From: Actinernus sp. WN-2022
Lineage: Eukaryota; Cnidaria; Anthozoa; Actiniaria; Actinernidae
Reading direction: 5' to 3'
Assembly: GCA_030867875.1 (NCBI GenBank)
Contig: JAOWCC010000026.1
Location: forward strand, 1-64,000
Length of the DNA stretch: 64,000 nt
Position numbers and translations under genes: made by a program. Below the pieces are notes generated by a model. It did not search any database. It saw nothing but the letters and a program-made list of their open reading frames with translations, and was not told the DNA's origin. Positions 22,601 through 34,300 of the stretch are shown one piece after another. Every line of letters begins with the position of its first letter. Within the stretch, counting starts at the first letter, position 1.

Positions 22601-23600
22601 GAGCGAATTAGGTCATCGTGGAGGCTTACATCAATATATAGTACATAACAGAAAAATAGAAAAAAAGACAAGAAATACAATATATTCAAAAATTGCACAT
22701 TGGGGAAGGATTACAATTCCTTCTAAAAGGATTAGAGTTGAGAACAGAGTTTCCAAGGCGTAACGGAGTGTGTAAAATTGAGGATTATCAGTTCAGTGAA
22801 TAGCTAAAAGTCTTATTATAATCCTGAGATATGCCAATCTTAATTTTAAGAGATTTTTTGAAAAGGGATAGAGTCAAGTTCTCTCATATTGTATGTAAGA
22901 TCGTTCAACAGTTTGTATGGTGGAGGGACAAACGACATTTGAAAACGTTTTTTCTTCGTAGTAATTGGAGAACAATTATTGGCAGATCGTAAAGAAACAT
23001 AAGTTCATTGGCTGCCTCCCAAAGGGAGTAAGTCTGTTAGATAGGCCGAGTCATGCCATTTTCCTATTTTGTAGTACAGTACTAATCTGTGCATAGTACG
23101 TCTAATTGTCCCATCTTTCCATGTAAATATAAGTTATTTCATTAATTTCTGTCGATAGTCCTTTTCATTGCCCTTGTGACCACTCTAGCTGATTCATATT
23201 GGACAGATCCGAGAAGCTGACTTTCAGTTTCAGCACAGCCGTCTCAAAGCACGTCAGCATACTCTATTATGGACCTAATAAGTGATTTATATAGGTGCGC
23301 TAAAGTGTCACGACTAACTTTGTATTTTATTCATTTTAAAAGGTTTAATAGTTTACTTGCCTTTTGGTAGATTTCTAAAATGTGTTTTTCCCCAATACAT
23401 TTGTTGTAAGAGTAACGCCTAAACGGGCGTGGCTGTAAACCTCGTCAGCTCTTGTATTATTTGTATAAAGAGAGGTCTGTTTTGGCTTTGTGCGTTTCGC
23501 TGAGAACGTCATGCATTTCGTTTTGCTCGGATCAACATTTGTCAGTTATAGAAGATAATTTGTTACACGAGGTTCACATCTTACAGGGTATGTCAGGTAA
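22600..23600 (-). mobile_element. Degenerate non-LTR retrotransposon fragment (reverse-transcriptase C-terminus)
   Basis: Read on the minus strand from about 23565, one frame contains VDPSKTKCMTFSAKRTKP, the segment that follows the YADD motif in CR1-like reverse transcriptases (N-x-x-K-T-x-x-M). It is followed by LGVTLTTNVLGKNTF, the usual L-G-V-x-L-x-x-x-L-x-W-x-x-H region, and then in other frames by a phrase with IRSIIEYADVLWDGC-like spacing. Many stops and shifts show it is old. It ends close to the 3' end of the receptor gene. Confidence 0.55.
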
Positions 23601-23681
23601 AAGGTATCGTTTGTATCATTTCCCAACATCAAGTAATATATATTGGAGAATCATCCAGCTAGTTGATATACCCTTTCGAAA

Positions 23682-24828
23682 TCATATTATAAGAGAAACT
23701 GTATTGCACTGCATCCTAATACCGGTTTGTCGTTGATATTTGATAAGTTCATTTAACTCACCCTTCCGATTTCTCCACTTGAGGACATTTAACCAGATTT
23801 TAGCTCTGACATCAGGACTGGAAAATGTGTAAAGGATTGGGTTGATGGCTGAGTTGATGGGAAGTACGAACACTGCGATCCATGCGTACGCCTCTCCTGA
23901 AGAGCCGTGGAAATTACCAGTCAATGACAACACGCCAAGTATAATTACTGGCATCCAGCAACAGAAGTCGGTCAAAACCACGCAAAACACTCTCTTGGCC
24001 AGAGCTGAGTCTGCTTTGCTGGTAGAACGAACTCGACGTGAGGATCTCCAAACTTTAATAAATATTGCGATGTAAGAAATAAGGATGAAAACAAATGCAG
24101 TGCCATTAGCCACGATGAAAACACCAACAGAGTATTCCCAACCCGCTGGTGTGTCTGCAGACAGTTGTAAGGGAAGGCAAACAGTTGAACGTCCGTAAAA
24201 GCTGTAGCCAAAAACTCGATCATTAAAGTAACTGGGAGCACATAATGGTGCGAAGGACACAGCAAGACCAATCATCCACATGACTAGGGAAATAATCTGT
24301 GCTGCTCTCATGGTCAGGCGCCGAGCTGAGAAATCTAAAAGAATGCTGTTGACTCTGTCAGCTGTAATGGCGACCAGTACCATAACTGAGACTTCACCCG
24401 ACAAGGTAGAGATAGCTCCAGCAACTTGGCACTTTAGTCCAGATCTCCACTGAACATCATGCTGGAAGTATTCACCCTGCCAAATTGTGTTATAGACAGC
24501 AAGCACCAGGAGGTAGACCCCCATCAACAGGTCTGCACATGCCAAGTTGGACAGCAGGAGTGCCTGGATGTTAGCTTTCTCTCTCCTTGCTCGCGATTCA
24601 CGACTCTCTGCACTTGTTCGTGATTCACGACGCATTATCACTGTCCACCAAATTATGACGGCGAGGTTGCCAAAGGAGGCCAGGAAACCAAGGATCCAGA
24701 TGCATGAGCGGATAGCAGCGTTCTTAAGCATGTCTTCACAACTCGAAAACTGGTTCCCAGAGGAGTCGCACTTTAGATTTGGTATGGACTGTTTTGCGTA
24801 ACAACAGAGGATGAAGCTGTCCATGGTC
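23682..24828 (-). CDS. LGR-type GPCR, seven-transmembrane terminal exon (relaxin-receptor-like)
   Basis: This last exon encodes the hinge and all seven membrane helices of a rhodopsin-family receptor. It starts after a splice acceptor (TTTCTGTCTTAG, reading left, exon from 24828) with phase GACC; the phase matches the LRR exons to the right, which end in two bases of a Leu codon. Counting from the Thr codon: hinge cysteines (LKCDSSG, SSCED), TM1 GNLAVIIW near 53-60, TM2 LACADLL near 95-101, TM3 Cys near 133 and DRV in place of DRY at 157-159, TM6 CCWMP at 289-293, TM7 NPILY at 329-333. The stop is at 23682-23684. LRR plus this 7TM type is the relaxin/glycoprotein-hormone receptor class; the hinge fits the LDLa-LRR (type C) group best. 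Such receptors signal through G proteins at the plasma membrane. Ligand unknown. Confidence 0.85.
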
Positions 24829-25459
24829 CTAAGACAGAAATGCACACTAATATGTTAATAATATACACTTAATGACTAGCCCCGATGGGGGACCCAAGAA
24901 TCTCAGTTTCCCGAGTCGTTACAGCATTTTTAGTAGCGTTTAGTGTCTTTCTTGTACTTTGTTAGCTACCAATTTCTCTCTCTCGCTTGATAAAGAGGTA
25001 AATTGTTTCTTGGGAGCTGGTTCCAATTTAGACACTTTCTTTCGACTAAAATGGTTAGCTTTTGATGAAGATCTAGTAGACGTTAAACAAATATTTCCCG
25101 CCTTTACCTAGCCAGTGCCGTACGCGACACCTGCGGGCAACAATTGACGCATTGTTACTCTCAGACGTATAATTGTTATATAGTCAAATTTTCCAGATAT
25201 AACGTAATAAAGGTGATAAATGTATTTCGTTGATAATATCATCGCACCAAGAGAGTGAATGCGATATTATTACAAACAAAATAGAAAATAGAAAATATTT
25301 ACAATAGTGTATTGAACAATGAGAGTGGACTGGATTACATCGAATAAAAATGATTAATAAAGCCTTACAATAATATATAACTGATCTGCTAATTAACCTA
25401 TCATGTAATCCTACTATCATTGTAATAATAACTATTAGACATTAATCTTAATATTAAGA
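24829..25459 (-). other. Intron of the receptor gene, left part
   Basis: No exon or repeat that I can support. It is the part of the intron next to the 7TM exon. Confidence 0.5.
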
Positions 25460-27350
25460 CTTTTAAGAGTCATGGCAAGGAAGGAAACTGCGTTTATAAC
25501 GCTCTGTTTTACATCTAGGACAGGTTAGACTAGTGCTATTGCGCAGTGTAAGCCAAGTACTTTATGCAACTGGACACTCAAGTGGTTTACAGACTATGCT
25601 TAGAGGGTCAGTACGAGGTTAACAACGGGAAAAAATCTTTAAATTACTTAGGGTTAAGTTTCATGTCGTTTGAAGAGGACCACGAACTAATCCTGTCAAG
25701 GTCAGTCTGGATCAAAGAGGTTTCATTCACAGACACAATTTCGGAGATGGTTATGTCGTCAACATATTTCTAGTAGTTGGAGGATGAAGGAGAGGCAAGC
25801 TTAAGATCATTAATCATGACAATAAAAAGGATCGGGCCTAATTTGGTCCATTGAGGCACACCGTCCGAAACAGGTAGCCATTCAGAAATAACAGCGCCAA
25901 GCTTAACAGACTGTCGACGACAAGAACGAAAGCTACAAATTCAAGGGATAATAGACTTTTTTACAATAATGTCGATAAGCTTACGAATAACGATGTTGTA
26001 GTTGATCCGTCGAAGGATTTATTGAAATCGAGAAAGCATACCACCAAGTATTTATCAGGGTTGTCAAGGGCTGATCGCCAATTGTGAATATCAAGTAGAC
26101 ATAAGGTAGTACAGATACCCTTAAGGCAACCAATCTTGTCACGGATATCATGGATCATCTAAGACACAACAAAGTCTTCGAGGATTTTAGACAAGCTAGG
26201 TGTCAAAGCAATTGGTCTCAGTTCGTCCACACTGGTTACGGGCTTAGTTTTTGGCACAGGAGAAATGGAGGAATCTTTCCAAATCGAAGGCACTACACCT
26301 AAGGAAAAAGAGGTATTGAAAATAGCTGTTACTGGCATGTAATGCTCAAAAGCAAATTATTTGATAATTCTATTAGGTATACACTCAGGACCATTGGACT
26401 TATAAGGGTTTATCTTGAGTAGTTGACGACAGACCTCAGATAATAGGAACTTGTTCAAGGGCAGGGAGATAAGGCGGCATACTACAGAGGTCAAGGGGAG
26501 GTAAATCTGAATTAACACTAACAACATGTTCATTCATAGAGTTAGCAAGTTCAGTACCATTTTTTCTAAATTTATAACAGAGGTGTTATTGGACTTACCG
26601 GAGATCTTGCTGATAAGGTTCCACCAGGATCTAGGGTCACTGTGTTTAAGGTGCGAGACTTTGGTTTTATAAAATTCCTTCTTTCTGGCCAAGACTTTCT
26701 TTCTAAAATGGTTCCAGAGATGTACGTCTCTAGAGTGGCCCGCTGCATGTCTTTGTTTAACTGCTTAATGTAGGCTGTCATCCAAGGCTTATCAATATTG
26801 TGGAGTCGAATCGTTTTCATAGGAAAGAAACAGTTGATCGATTGGGTGAGATCGGCGGTAAATGACGTCGCCTTTTGCATCTTCAGATGCAAGAGCAGCT
26901 TCAGATAAGTTGTGGAACCACTCATGCGTGCTGGACCACCTACCTAAACCCTCAGTGACTTATATTATGATCAGAACTACCTAAAGGGCATTGATAGATG
27001 GGGCTGAGTACAGCGATTTTAAATTCGTAATAATAAAATCTAGAATTGATTGTCCTCTAGTGGGCTTGATCACGACTTGCTAATTAAGGTAATGATGTGA
27101 AATTAGGTCAGAGATATTAATAAAATTGAAGTCTCCTAAGACAACTACTCCGCAGTCCGGGTTAGAAATACGAAATAAGTCAACGGAGTCAATTAAATGT
27201 TGAACAAGTTCACGTTGATCTGAAACCGACATACTCGAGTTTCACTTAGTTCCGTCTGCAGACACACCACCTCCGCGAACCTGAATTCGATCTTTTCGGT
27301 AAAGAGTGTAACCCACAATGCTGATAAGATTACTGGCAATACCATCGCGG
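25460..27350 (-). mobile_element. Degenerate CR1-like non-LTR retrotransposon in the receptor intron
   Basis: On the minus strand the order is endonuclease, connector, reverse transcriptase. The endonuclease phrase GVVVLGDFNFINISDL is near 27080-27160. A connector frame is at 26925-26572 (phrase KPWMTAYIKQLNKDMQ). Reverse-transcriptase motif A appears as YLVVCFLDFNKSFD near 26040, and the next motif as GVPQWTKLGPILFIVMIND at about 25800-25865. Stops and shifts throughout show an inactive old copy. The 5' end is near 27250-27350; the 3' end is not sharp. Confidence 0.7.
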
Positions 27351-27894
27351 AGCCAAGTCTCGTCAATAGCGGTCTCGTCAGCAGACCGAGTCAAGTCTCG
27401 TCAGCAGAAGTAGAGTCAAGGTGGACAGCAAGTTCATCCACTTTAGCCGATAACGCTTTCCAAACAATTTTCAGTTTTTCCAAAATTGTAAATTCCGCTG
27501 GAAATTACTGTTTTGTATGTTTTATCAATAAAATTACGCTCAAATGTATTATTTCCTTGTTTCATCAACCTACGATTCTAAAATTTTCGCAGAAAATGAT
27601 TGGAAAAGCTGTTTGAAGCGCTATGTTCAAAATATAAATGTACATCTCTTTTCCTTCTTGTAATCGGACAGTATATTTCAGCAACTTTTCTGTAACTTAA
27701 AGGTTATAAAAACAGTGGACAGCTAGGAAGTTCGTTTTAACAAGGCAAAAACAATTCTACATTTTGCGCACACGCTATTCGCGTCCTCTAATTTGGGTAT
27801 ATTATGTTGAATACTCCTTCTTCATCAATGAATATATAATTGTATGTTGTTGTACTTTATTACACATAAACTGCCATAGACATAGAACGGTCAT
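27351..27894. other. Intron stretch without recognised feature
   Basis: No supported gene. AT-rich; includes an internal repeat TCAAGTCTCGTCAGCAGA near 27380-27415 at its left edge. Confidence 0.4.
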
Positions 27895-28266
27895 CATGAA
27901 TCCTAGGCTCCGAATTTCGGATCCCTGGTTTAAGCAATTCCTACAAAACTAACTATACTTTATTCATCATCGCAATCTTCAATCCAAGGATCCGAATTTC
28001 GGATCCCTGCTTTAAACAATTCCACAGAAACTAACTATATTCATCGTCGCAATCTTCAATCCAAGGTTCCGAATTTCGGACCCCTGCTTTAAGCAATTCC
28101 ACAGAAACTAACTATATTCATCATCGCAATCTTCAATCCAAGGATCCGAATTTCGTACCCCTGCTTTAAGGAATTCCACAGAAACTAACTATATTTATCG
28201 TCGCAATTTTCAATCAAGGATCCGAACTTCGGATCCCTGCTTTAAGCAATTCCACAGAAACTACCA
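27895..28266. repeat. Tandem repeat, unit about 78-80 bp, about 5 copies
   Basis: The unit carries CAATCCAAGGATCCGAATTT followed by CGGATCCCTGCTTTAAGCAA and CCACAGAAACTAACTATAT. It contains a palindrome around GGATCCGAATTTCGGATCC. The copies differ by a few bases. A diverged single copy in opposite orientation is at 32570-32640. Confidence 0.85.
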
Positions 28267-28271
28267 CACCC

Positions 28272-28420
28272 TTTCAGCTTGCCTGCTTGTTGCCCCATTT
28301 CAAACCACGTGATAGTTCTCCAGAGGATTCAGTGCTTTGTTTTGGGATACTGAAAAAAAACGAATTACTCAAGGGAACGCCACGCGGTCTGAAATGGGGC
28401 AATAAAGAGGCAAGCTGAAA
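28272..28420. mobile_element. Fold-back element, 149 bp
   Basis: The ends TTTCAGCTTGCC and GGCAAGCTGAAA are inverted copies, and inward TTGCCCCATTTCA pairs with TGAAATGGGGCAA. No coding capacity. Confidence 0.8.
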
Positions 28421-29206
28421 TTGTCTATTCTAAAAGTTAGCATTGATTTTATCCCGGTGTATAAGGACAGCATTTTGGGCACAACACTCTTATTCGGTAC
28501 GTATGACACACCTTATTCGTCGCGAACGTTAAAATGGTCCGGTACGCGTGCCGACAAGCTAGCGCTGCTGAGACCCTGTGATTTTGCATGCGTACCGGGA
28601 TTGAATGCAAAATACGGAACATTTCAAGTCGGGACGTGGCATTGGCATCAGCAGATGAAGTATATAGATAAGTACTGAAGTACGAATTAGCGGCGTCACG
28701 ATGTATGGGAACCTCAGTGCTTGCATGTGGGCAGGCGATAAAAATGCGGCAACAGAGTGTCTTTTTTTTTACATAGTAGCTAAAAAAACTGAACCCTAAC
28801 TGGTTAAAAAATACTGAACCCCGACCCTGACTGAACCCAAATTATACTCAAATCCTGATCCTGATCCGCCCAAATCAGGTCAAAACCCTGACCCTACCTG
28901 CCCAAACTGACCTCAAAATCCTGACCCACCCCGGCGACACATACATAATACGTCACAAACAGGAGTACCCCCCTCCTCGGGTGTCCCAGCCCACCTGTTT
29001 GGAGTGCTGTGCCCACCATGCTTCTCGCGCGTGTACAGCGGGCTTTTATTTCCTCCGTGGGAGGGAGTTAGAAATGTATAAACCAGTTATTGACTCTGTC
29101 GGTTAATTTATTTTATCAGCTTTTCACATTCCCAACATAAAAACAACAATGACTGCCATGCACCATAAGGCGCGAACACAATGTGTTTATGTTGCCGTTT
29201 GTATTT
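28421..29206. other. Intron stretch without recognised gene
   Basis: Around 28800-28930 there is a degenerate repeat of phrases such as CTGAACCC and CTGACC. An 85-codon open frame at 28421-28678 has no motif I recognise. Confidence 0.4.
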
Positions 29207-29312
29207 AGATTATTGTTGTCCTTGTGGCTTAATACGGCAAGTCTTACCGATTTTGGAAGGTCTTGCGTTGGTTGAGATTTGCTGTATTAAGCCATTTAGA
29301 CAACAATATACA
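29207..29312. mobile_element. Short fold-back element
   Basis: ATTGTTGTCCTTGTGGCTTAATACGGCAA pairs imperfectly with the downstream TTTGCTGTATTAAGCC and GACAACAAT. Probably a MITE or its core. The exact ends are uncertain. Confidence 0.6.
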
Positions 29313-29837
29313 TCAGTGAGACAAATTTATGTTTATTTCATGTTCAAATATGCATTTTCTTTGCGGTATTTCGCAACACTTCGACAGAACACTTCTGGTA
29401 ATTGTCATATTAAACACAATTCAAACAGCCACATAAACACAACCGCCAACTTCTAAACAACACGAATTTCTGCGCACTCACAACACCGAAGTATTCATTG
29501 CAAGTAATAAGATAAGTCGAAGTGGTCGATCCTTTACGCCAAAGTTATTAGGCATGAAGCTTGTAGTACTTAACGGCCGGGAGTAATAGAGAGTAAACAT
29601 TATCAGACACCACTATGTTTACATGTCAATACTTAGCGTGTAAGATAAAATCGCTCTGAACGTTTTCTCTGATGTGGTCTCGCAATTGGTATAAAAATGC
29701 ACATCTATTGGACATATTCTACCTGAAGAACTGAGGTCTCCCTTTTTACCTCGTATCTCAAGTTTGCAATTCATCTTTGTTTCAGAATTGGGATTTTACG
29801 GAAATTATTAGACATCGGAATCTGACTGTCTCTGATA

Positions 29838-32520
29838 ATAATAATAATAATAATAATAATAATTTATTACTTCTATTGCGCAAGTTACATTAAAATGATC
29901 AAATGCGCATTACATATTTTAAGTAAAAACTGACATGTACACAGAATCATTGAACTATATGGTAATAAAGTATTATAATAAACTATAAACCTAATATAAC
30001 AATCTTACGTCACAATATAATAAAAATGACCAATATAAAATTTAAGAACTTATAATTACAATGGAAGTTGATAAAATATTAGTAAGCTAATTTAAAAAGA
30101 TAGGTCTTCAGATGGCTCTTAAAAGTATTAATATTTTCAATCATGCGTAGTTCCTTAGGTAAAGAGTTCCACAATCTAGGCGCAGCAATAACAAAATGCC
30201 CTATCTCCCAATGTAGTCTTAGTTCTGATTGTAGGAATAGCAAGCCTACGACCTTCTGAAGATCTAAGACCATATGCAGAAGACTTAATATGCAGCAAGT
30301 CACTCAGATATGATGGCGCAAAACCATGGATCGCCTTAAAAGTAATTAATATAACTTTAAAGTTGACACGTGACCTTATTGGGAGCCAATGCAAATCATA
30401 CATGAGCGGTGTGACATGGCAATACCTCGGTGCGTTGCAAACAAGCCTCGCAGCTGCATTTAAGACACGCTGGAGCTTGTGCAGTTGGTTGTCTGGTAAT
30501 CCATACAGCAAACTGTTACAATAATCTATCCGAGAAGTTATAAACGAATGTTTCAGAGATTTCGTTGCGTCTGGCGATAAATATTTACGTACATGTATGC
30601 GTCTAATATTATGCAGGTGGTAGAACGCAGTGCCACACAACTTACTAACATGGCTAGACATGGTTAATTGGGAGTCAAACCATGACCCCAGGTTTCTCAC
30701 CACAGACACAGGTTGGATCTCTAAGGATCCAACCTGGATGCTCTCGATATTAACTTTAGCTAGCTGTTGCCTAGTGCCCAGTATCACAAATTCAGTTCTA
30801 TTATCATTTAGCATAAGTTTATCTGTAAGCATCCAGTTTTTAATATCATGAATACAGTCAGACATTGACGTCAGTGCAGATTCAGCATCAGTGGACAGAT
30901 TAAGACTGAATGATACGTACAACTGCGTATCATCCGCATAGCAGTGGACTTGGGGTAAATGATCACTGACAATTTGGAAGAGCTTTCGGGTATATATGGT
31001 AAAAAGCAGGGGGCCAAGGCAGGATCGCTGTGGAACACCATGTTTGAGGGGGAACTTTCGTGAGAGACCTCCATTGACGGAAATACGCTGATATCGGTCA
31101 GACAAGTAAGACTTGAATCATGCCAGGGCCTTTCCATGCCAAGGTCAGACTTGAGATGGTTGAGCAGAATGTCATGATGTATGGTATCAAATGCAGAACT
31201 TAAATCCAACAGGACAAGTAATGTGACGTGCTGGTCATTCATGTTCATCAATAAATCGTTCTTAACCATGAGCAGGGCTGTTTCCGTACTATGATTCTTC
31301 TTGTATGTGGACTGCAATAGCGAGTGTAAATCATTGGCTGTCATGTGCTCTGTTAGCTGGTCCGTCCCAGCCCTCTCAGACAGTTTGGATATATACGGCA
31401 GGTTACTGACTGGGCGGAAGTTCTTGAAGGCGGTGTCAAGACCACATTGTTTGAGCGATGGTACCACCAACGCCTCTTTCCAAGCATCAGCAAAGTGCCC
31501 AGACTGCAGTGATAAGTTCACCATGTCAGTGATGGCAGTAGAGTATCCAGAAACTGGTGAACCACCGACGTAGGCATGGGATCCAAGGTACATGTTTTCT
31601 TAGCGGCTTTTCCAATCATACCACGTACTTCCTCTTCAGACAGGGACTTGAAATCAGTGAGGGAGGCATCCATACATACGGCGACGTCATTGGAAGATGC
31701 AGGTGCCGGTGATAACTCCGCCAATTCATCAAGATATGTGTTAATGTTATCAATCTTCTGCACGAAGAAGTTCCTGAAGTTATCTGCAATGTGGTTAGGG
31801 TCAATATTCCGAGGGAATGATACGTCCTTTGGTTCACTGAGCAAAGCCTTTGTAGCTTCAAATAACTTCCTCTGATCAGAACTGTTCTCTTGAATATAAG
31901 TGGTATAGTATTCACAACGCACACGGTTCATCAGGCGAGTAGCACGAGTTTTCAGGCTTTTAAAGGTGTTCAAATCCTGCGCAGATTTTGAGGTGCGCCA
32001 TTTCCTTTCAGCCTTTCGTCGAGATCTTATAGCTTCTTTGATGTCCTTGTTGAACCATGGCACGCATTTCCTATTAACCACAGTTCTTAATTTCATCGGA
32101 GCATGTTTGTCGAGTAGAGACGACAGAGTGGAGTTGTAGCAGGATGTAAGCTCTTCCAGGTCCGTGAATTGTTTGGTGCACAGTTCAGACTTCACAAGAT
32201 CGCCTTTGAAAGCGTCTAAGGTGATCATTTTAAGCTTCCTGTACGAGATCTATTTCACAGTAGGCTGTGACTTAGTAGAATTCAGTTGGCAGAGTACAGC
32301 AGCATGATCAGATATGTAGCGATTAATCACAGGTGTGCCTCTAATAATAGGGTCATGTTCCCTAGTTATCACCAGGTCAAGGGTGTGACCACCCTCGTGC
32401 GTCGGCTGTGTCACATGTTGTTTAAGACCCATAGACGACAGTAAATCCAGGAATTCGCCAGCTTCAGGATCCCCCACAACATCGACGTGAATGTTGAAAT
32501 CTCCCATAATGATCAGCGGC
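29838..32520 (-). mobile_element. CR1/L2-like non-LTR retrotransposon, 5'-truncated and frameshifted
   Basis: Reading left: the end of an endonuclease (GDFNIHVDV, later SDHAAV, at 32507-32250), a linker (32228-31518), and a reverse transcriptase over 31593-30176. The reverse transcriptase shows motif A LVLLDLSSAFDTI (near 31200), KHGVPQRSCLGPLLFTIYT (near 31010-31060) and the catalytic CYADDTQLY (near 30930). A C-terminal domain follows to about 30079, and the minus-strand 3' tail is a (TTA)n run, seen as ATA repeats at 29838-29862. Frameshifts fall near 31100, 31540 and 32240, so it is not active, though the protein is well conserved and the copy is fairly young. The 5' part of the endonuclease is absent. 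It sits in the large intron of the receptor. Confidence 0.85.
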
Positions 32521-32569
32521 TCAGGTGAATCAACGTTGAATAAACGGTTGGTTTCTGCGGAGCTTCTTG

Positions 32570-32640
32570 AAGCAGGGATCCGAAATTCGGATCCTTGGAT
32601 TGAAGATTGTGACGATGAATATAGCTAGTTTTGGGGTAAT
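32570..32640. repeat. Single inverted copy of the 27.9-kb repeat unit
   Basis: CAGGGATCCGAAATTCGG and CTTGGATTGAAGATTG are the reverse complement of the unit at 27895-28266. The two sites bracket the CR1-like element at 29838-32520. Confidence 0.75.
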
Positions 32641-33030
32641 ATTTTATTACTTGAAGCGTGGGTCCGAAATTAGATTAGATTAAACAAATTGTGTCGCATA
32701 ATGTAGCTTATATATGTGGAATTTCACGAGCAGCAGGGCTTCGAATTTCGGACCCTTATTAAATGCAGTCATGATATTTTAATATCTTGTTGGCTTTCTG
32801 TAATCGTGCTTTTAGAGGACAATAAAAAACGTTACGCACAAAACAAAATGTGATGTTGTATGTTTTTAGAATTCCGCAGAAATGGGCGAATCTTAATTCT
32901 TAGGACAAGGGTTCTAAGAATTTGGGCAATTGAAACACATAAAATATTTCAAGAATGTTTATTGTAATTATATTTTTTCTTATTATAGTTCTAATTATTC
33001 CTCATTTCGAAAGCATCTTAAAATTAGATC
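32641..33030. other. Intron stretch without recognised feature
   Basis: No supported gene. A further phrase TTCGAATTTCGGACCC near 32745 is related to the repeat at 27895-28266. Confidence 0.45.
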
Positions 33031-33031
33031 G

Positions 33032-33099
<68 letters not shown>
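33031..33099. repeat. (GATA)n microsatellite, 3' tail of the adjacent retrotransposon
   Basis: About 16 uninterrupted GATA units lie at the 3' end (minus orientation) of the reverse-transcriptase fragment next to it. Expansion of a simple 3' tail is the likely origin. Confidence 0.9.
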
Positions 33100-33850
33100 C
33101 GTTTATTACAAATATTTCTCACTTACAGCAAAAACTGAATTACGGAGGTTTACATTAATATGGTTCTAGATAAGTTAACTAAGTTTTAAGAAGGATATAC
33201 TATATACTGCTCTAATTAAACTAATGCTATATTACAATTAAAAATTTCTAAATACATCGATTGTAGTTACTTACGATTGTTATTGTAATCATTTGCGCCC
33301 GATACTATAAAGGTGTTTCTATATCTATTAGTTCTACATGATGGTATACACATAGGATTTCTACTCCTTAAGGTAACAGTTGGGCGCGTTGTATTAAACG
33401 GTAGGAGGCCATATAGATTTCCCTCTGGATGCGACAGTATCCTCCGAAATAAACTCTGGCAGAGTTGTGACCTACGGTCCGCAAGGCTACATAGACCAGA
33501 AAAGTTAAGCTGGTCAGAGTACGAAAGCTCGTATCCATATATAATGCGTAGGGCTCGTTTTTGTATTCGTTCAAGTGAACAGCTAAGATAATCTGGGAGA
33601 CTATAATGAAATACCGGGCTGGCATATAACAACACAGATTGAATACAGGCAGTATAAAATTGGACAAGTTCGTCTGCAGAAACATTAGCGCGCTTAAGCT
33701 GAACTAGGAAGTATAGTCTCTTTGACGCTTTTTTGATGGTGTCCGAAATATGAGAGTTCCATTTAAGATTATTCTGTAATGTTACACCTAGAATTTTTAT
33801 TTCGTCCACTTCACCAAGAGTTGCCTCCCCTACCAACTTAATTTTCGCTT
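33100..33850 (-). mobile_element. 5'-truncated non-LTR retrotransposon (reverse-transcriptase C-terminus)
   Basis: A 189-codon open frame (33836-33267) encodes the C-terminal part of a reverse-transcriptase polyprotein: KILGVTLQNNLKWNSHI, then VLLYASPVFHYSLPDYL and LERIQKRALRIIYG. The catalytic motifs are missing, so the copy was truncated at its 5' end, as usual for target-primed reverse transcription. The frame is undamaged, which suggests a recent insertion. Confidence 0.8.
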
Positions 33851-34000
33851 CATATGCACTTTAAAAGGGCGCACTAAAGTTATATATTGTAGTGTACCTT
33901 AATGAGACTCGTTTAAAGCAACATTGAAAGTTAGTAGTTTAGCATTAACGTATAACTCACATTATTAACTATTTGTACATTTAATCATCATTTTACTTAC

Positions 34001-34078
34001 AGATATTTTAAATTCCGCAAATCATCAAATGCATCTTTGGAAATATCCTGTTCTTTAATATAGTTCTTGTGTAGTGTT
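34001..34078 (-). CDS. LGR-type GPCR, leucine-rich-repeat exon (last before 7TM exon)
   Basis: This 78-bp exon is found from splice sites: acceptor CTTGTCATAG just right of 34078 and donor GTAAGTAAAA just left of 34001 (minus strand). It reads as one LRR, with the phrases TLHKNYIKEQ and DAFDDLRNLKYL, in the xLxxNxLxxLxxxxFxxLxxLxxL manner. It ends with two bases of a Leu codon, exactly the phase at which the 7TM exon at 24828 begins. The intron to the 7TM exon would be 9.2 kb. Confidence 0.72.
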
Positions 34079-34294
34079 CTATGACAAGGAAATAAAGAAG
34101 TTTTGAATAATGTATCTATAATATAATTATAAACAACTACGAAACCGTATATACGCTATCCCTTTCACTGTTGTGGTCACGGTATTCGTGTTCTTTATGT
34201 GTTCTAAGATACACAAATGCGAGTCAATCGATATTTAATGCTTTATATATATATTCAATGTATTCAATAACTCAAACGTATGAGATTGTAAACA

Positions 34295-34300
34295 CACGGG
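34295..34300. repeat. Target-site duplication, left copy (CACGGG)
   Basis: The same six bases directly follow the right end of the element at 38752-38757. Confidence 0.9.

Noticed and set aside
28421..28678. 85-codon open frame as a receptor exon
   Set aside because: It is on the opposite strand to the receptor and has no recognisable domain.
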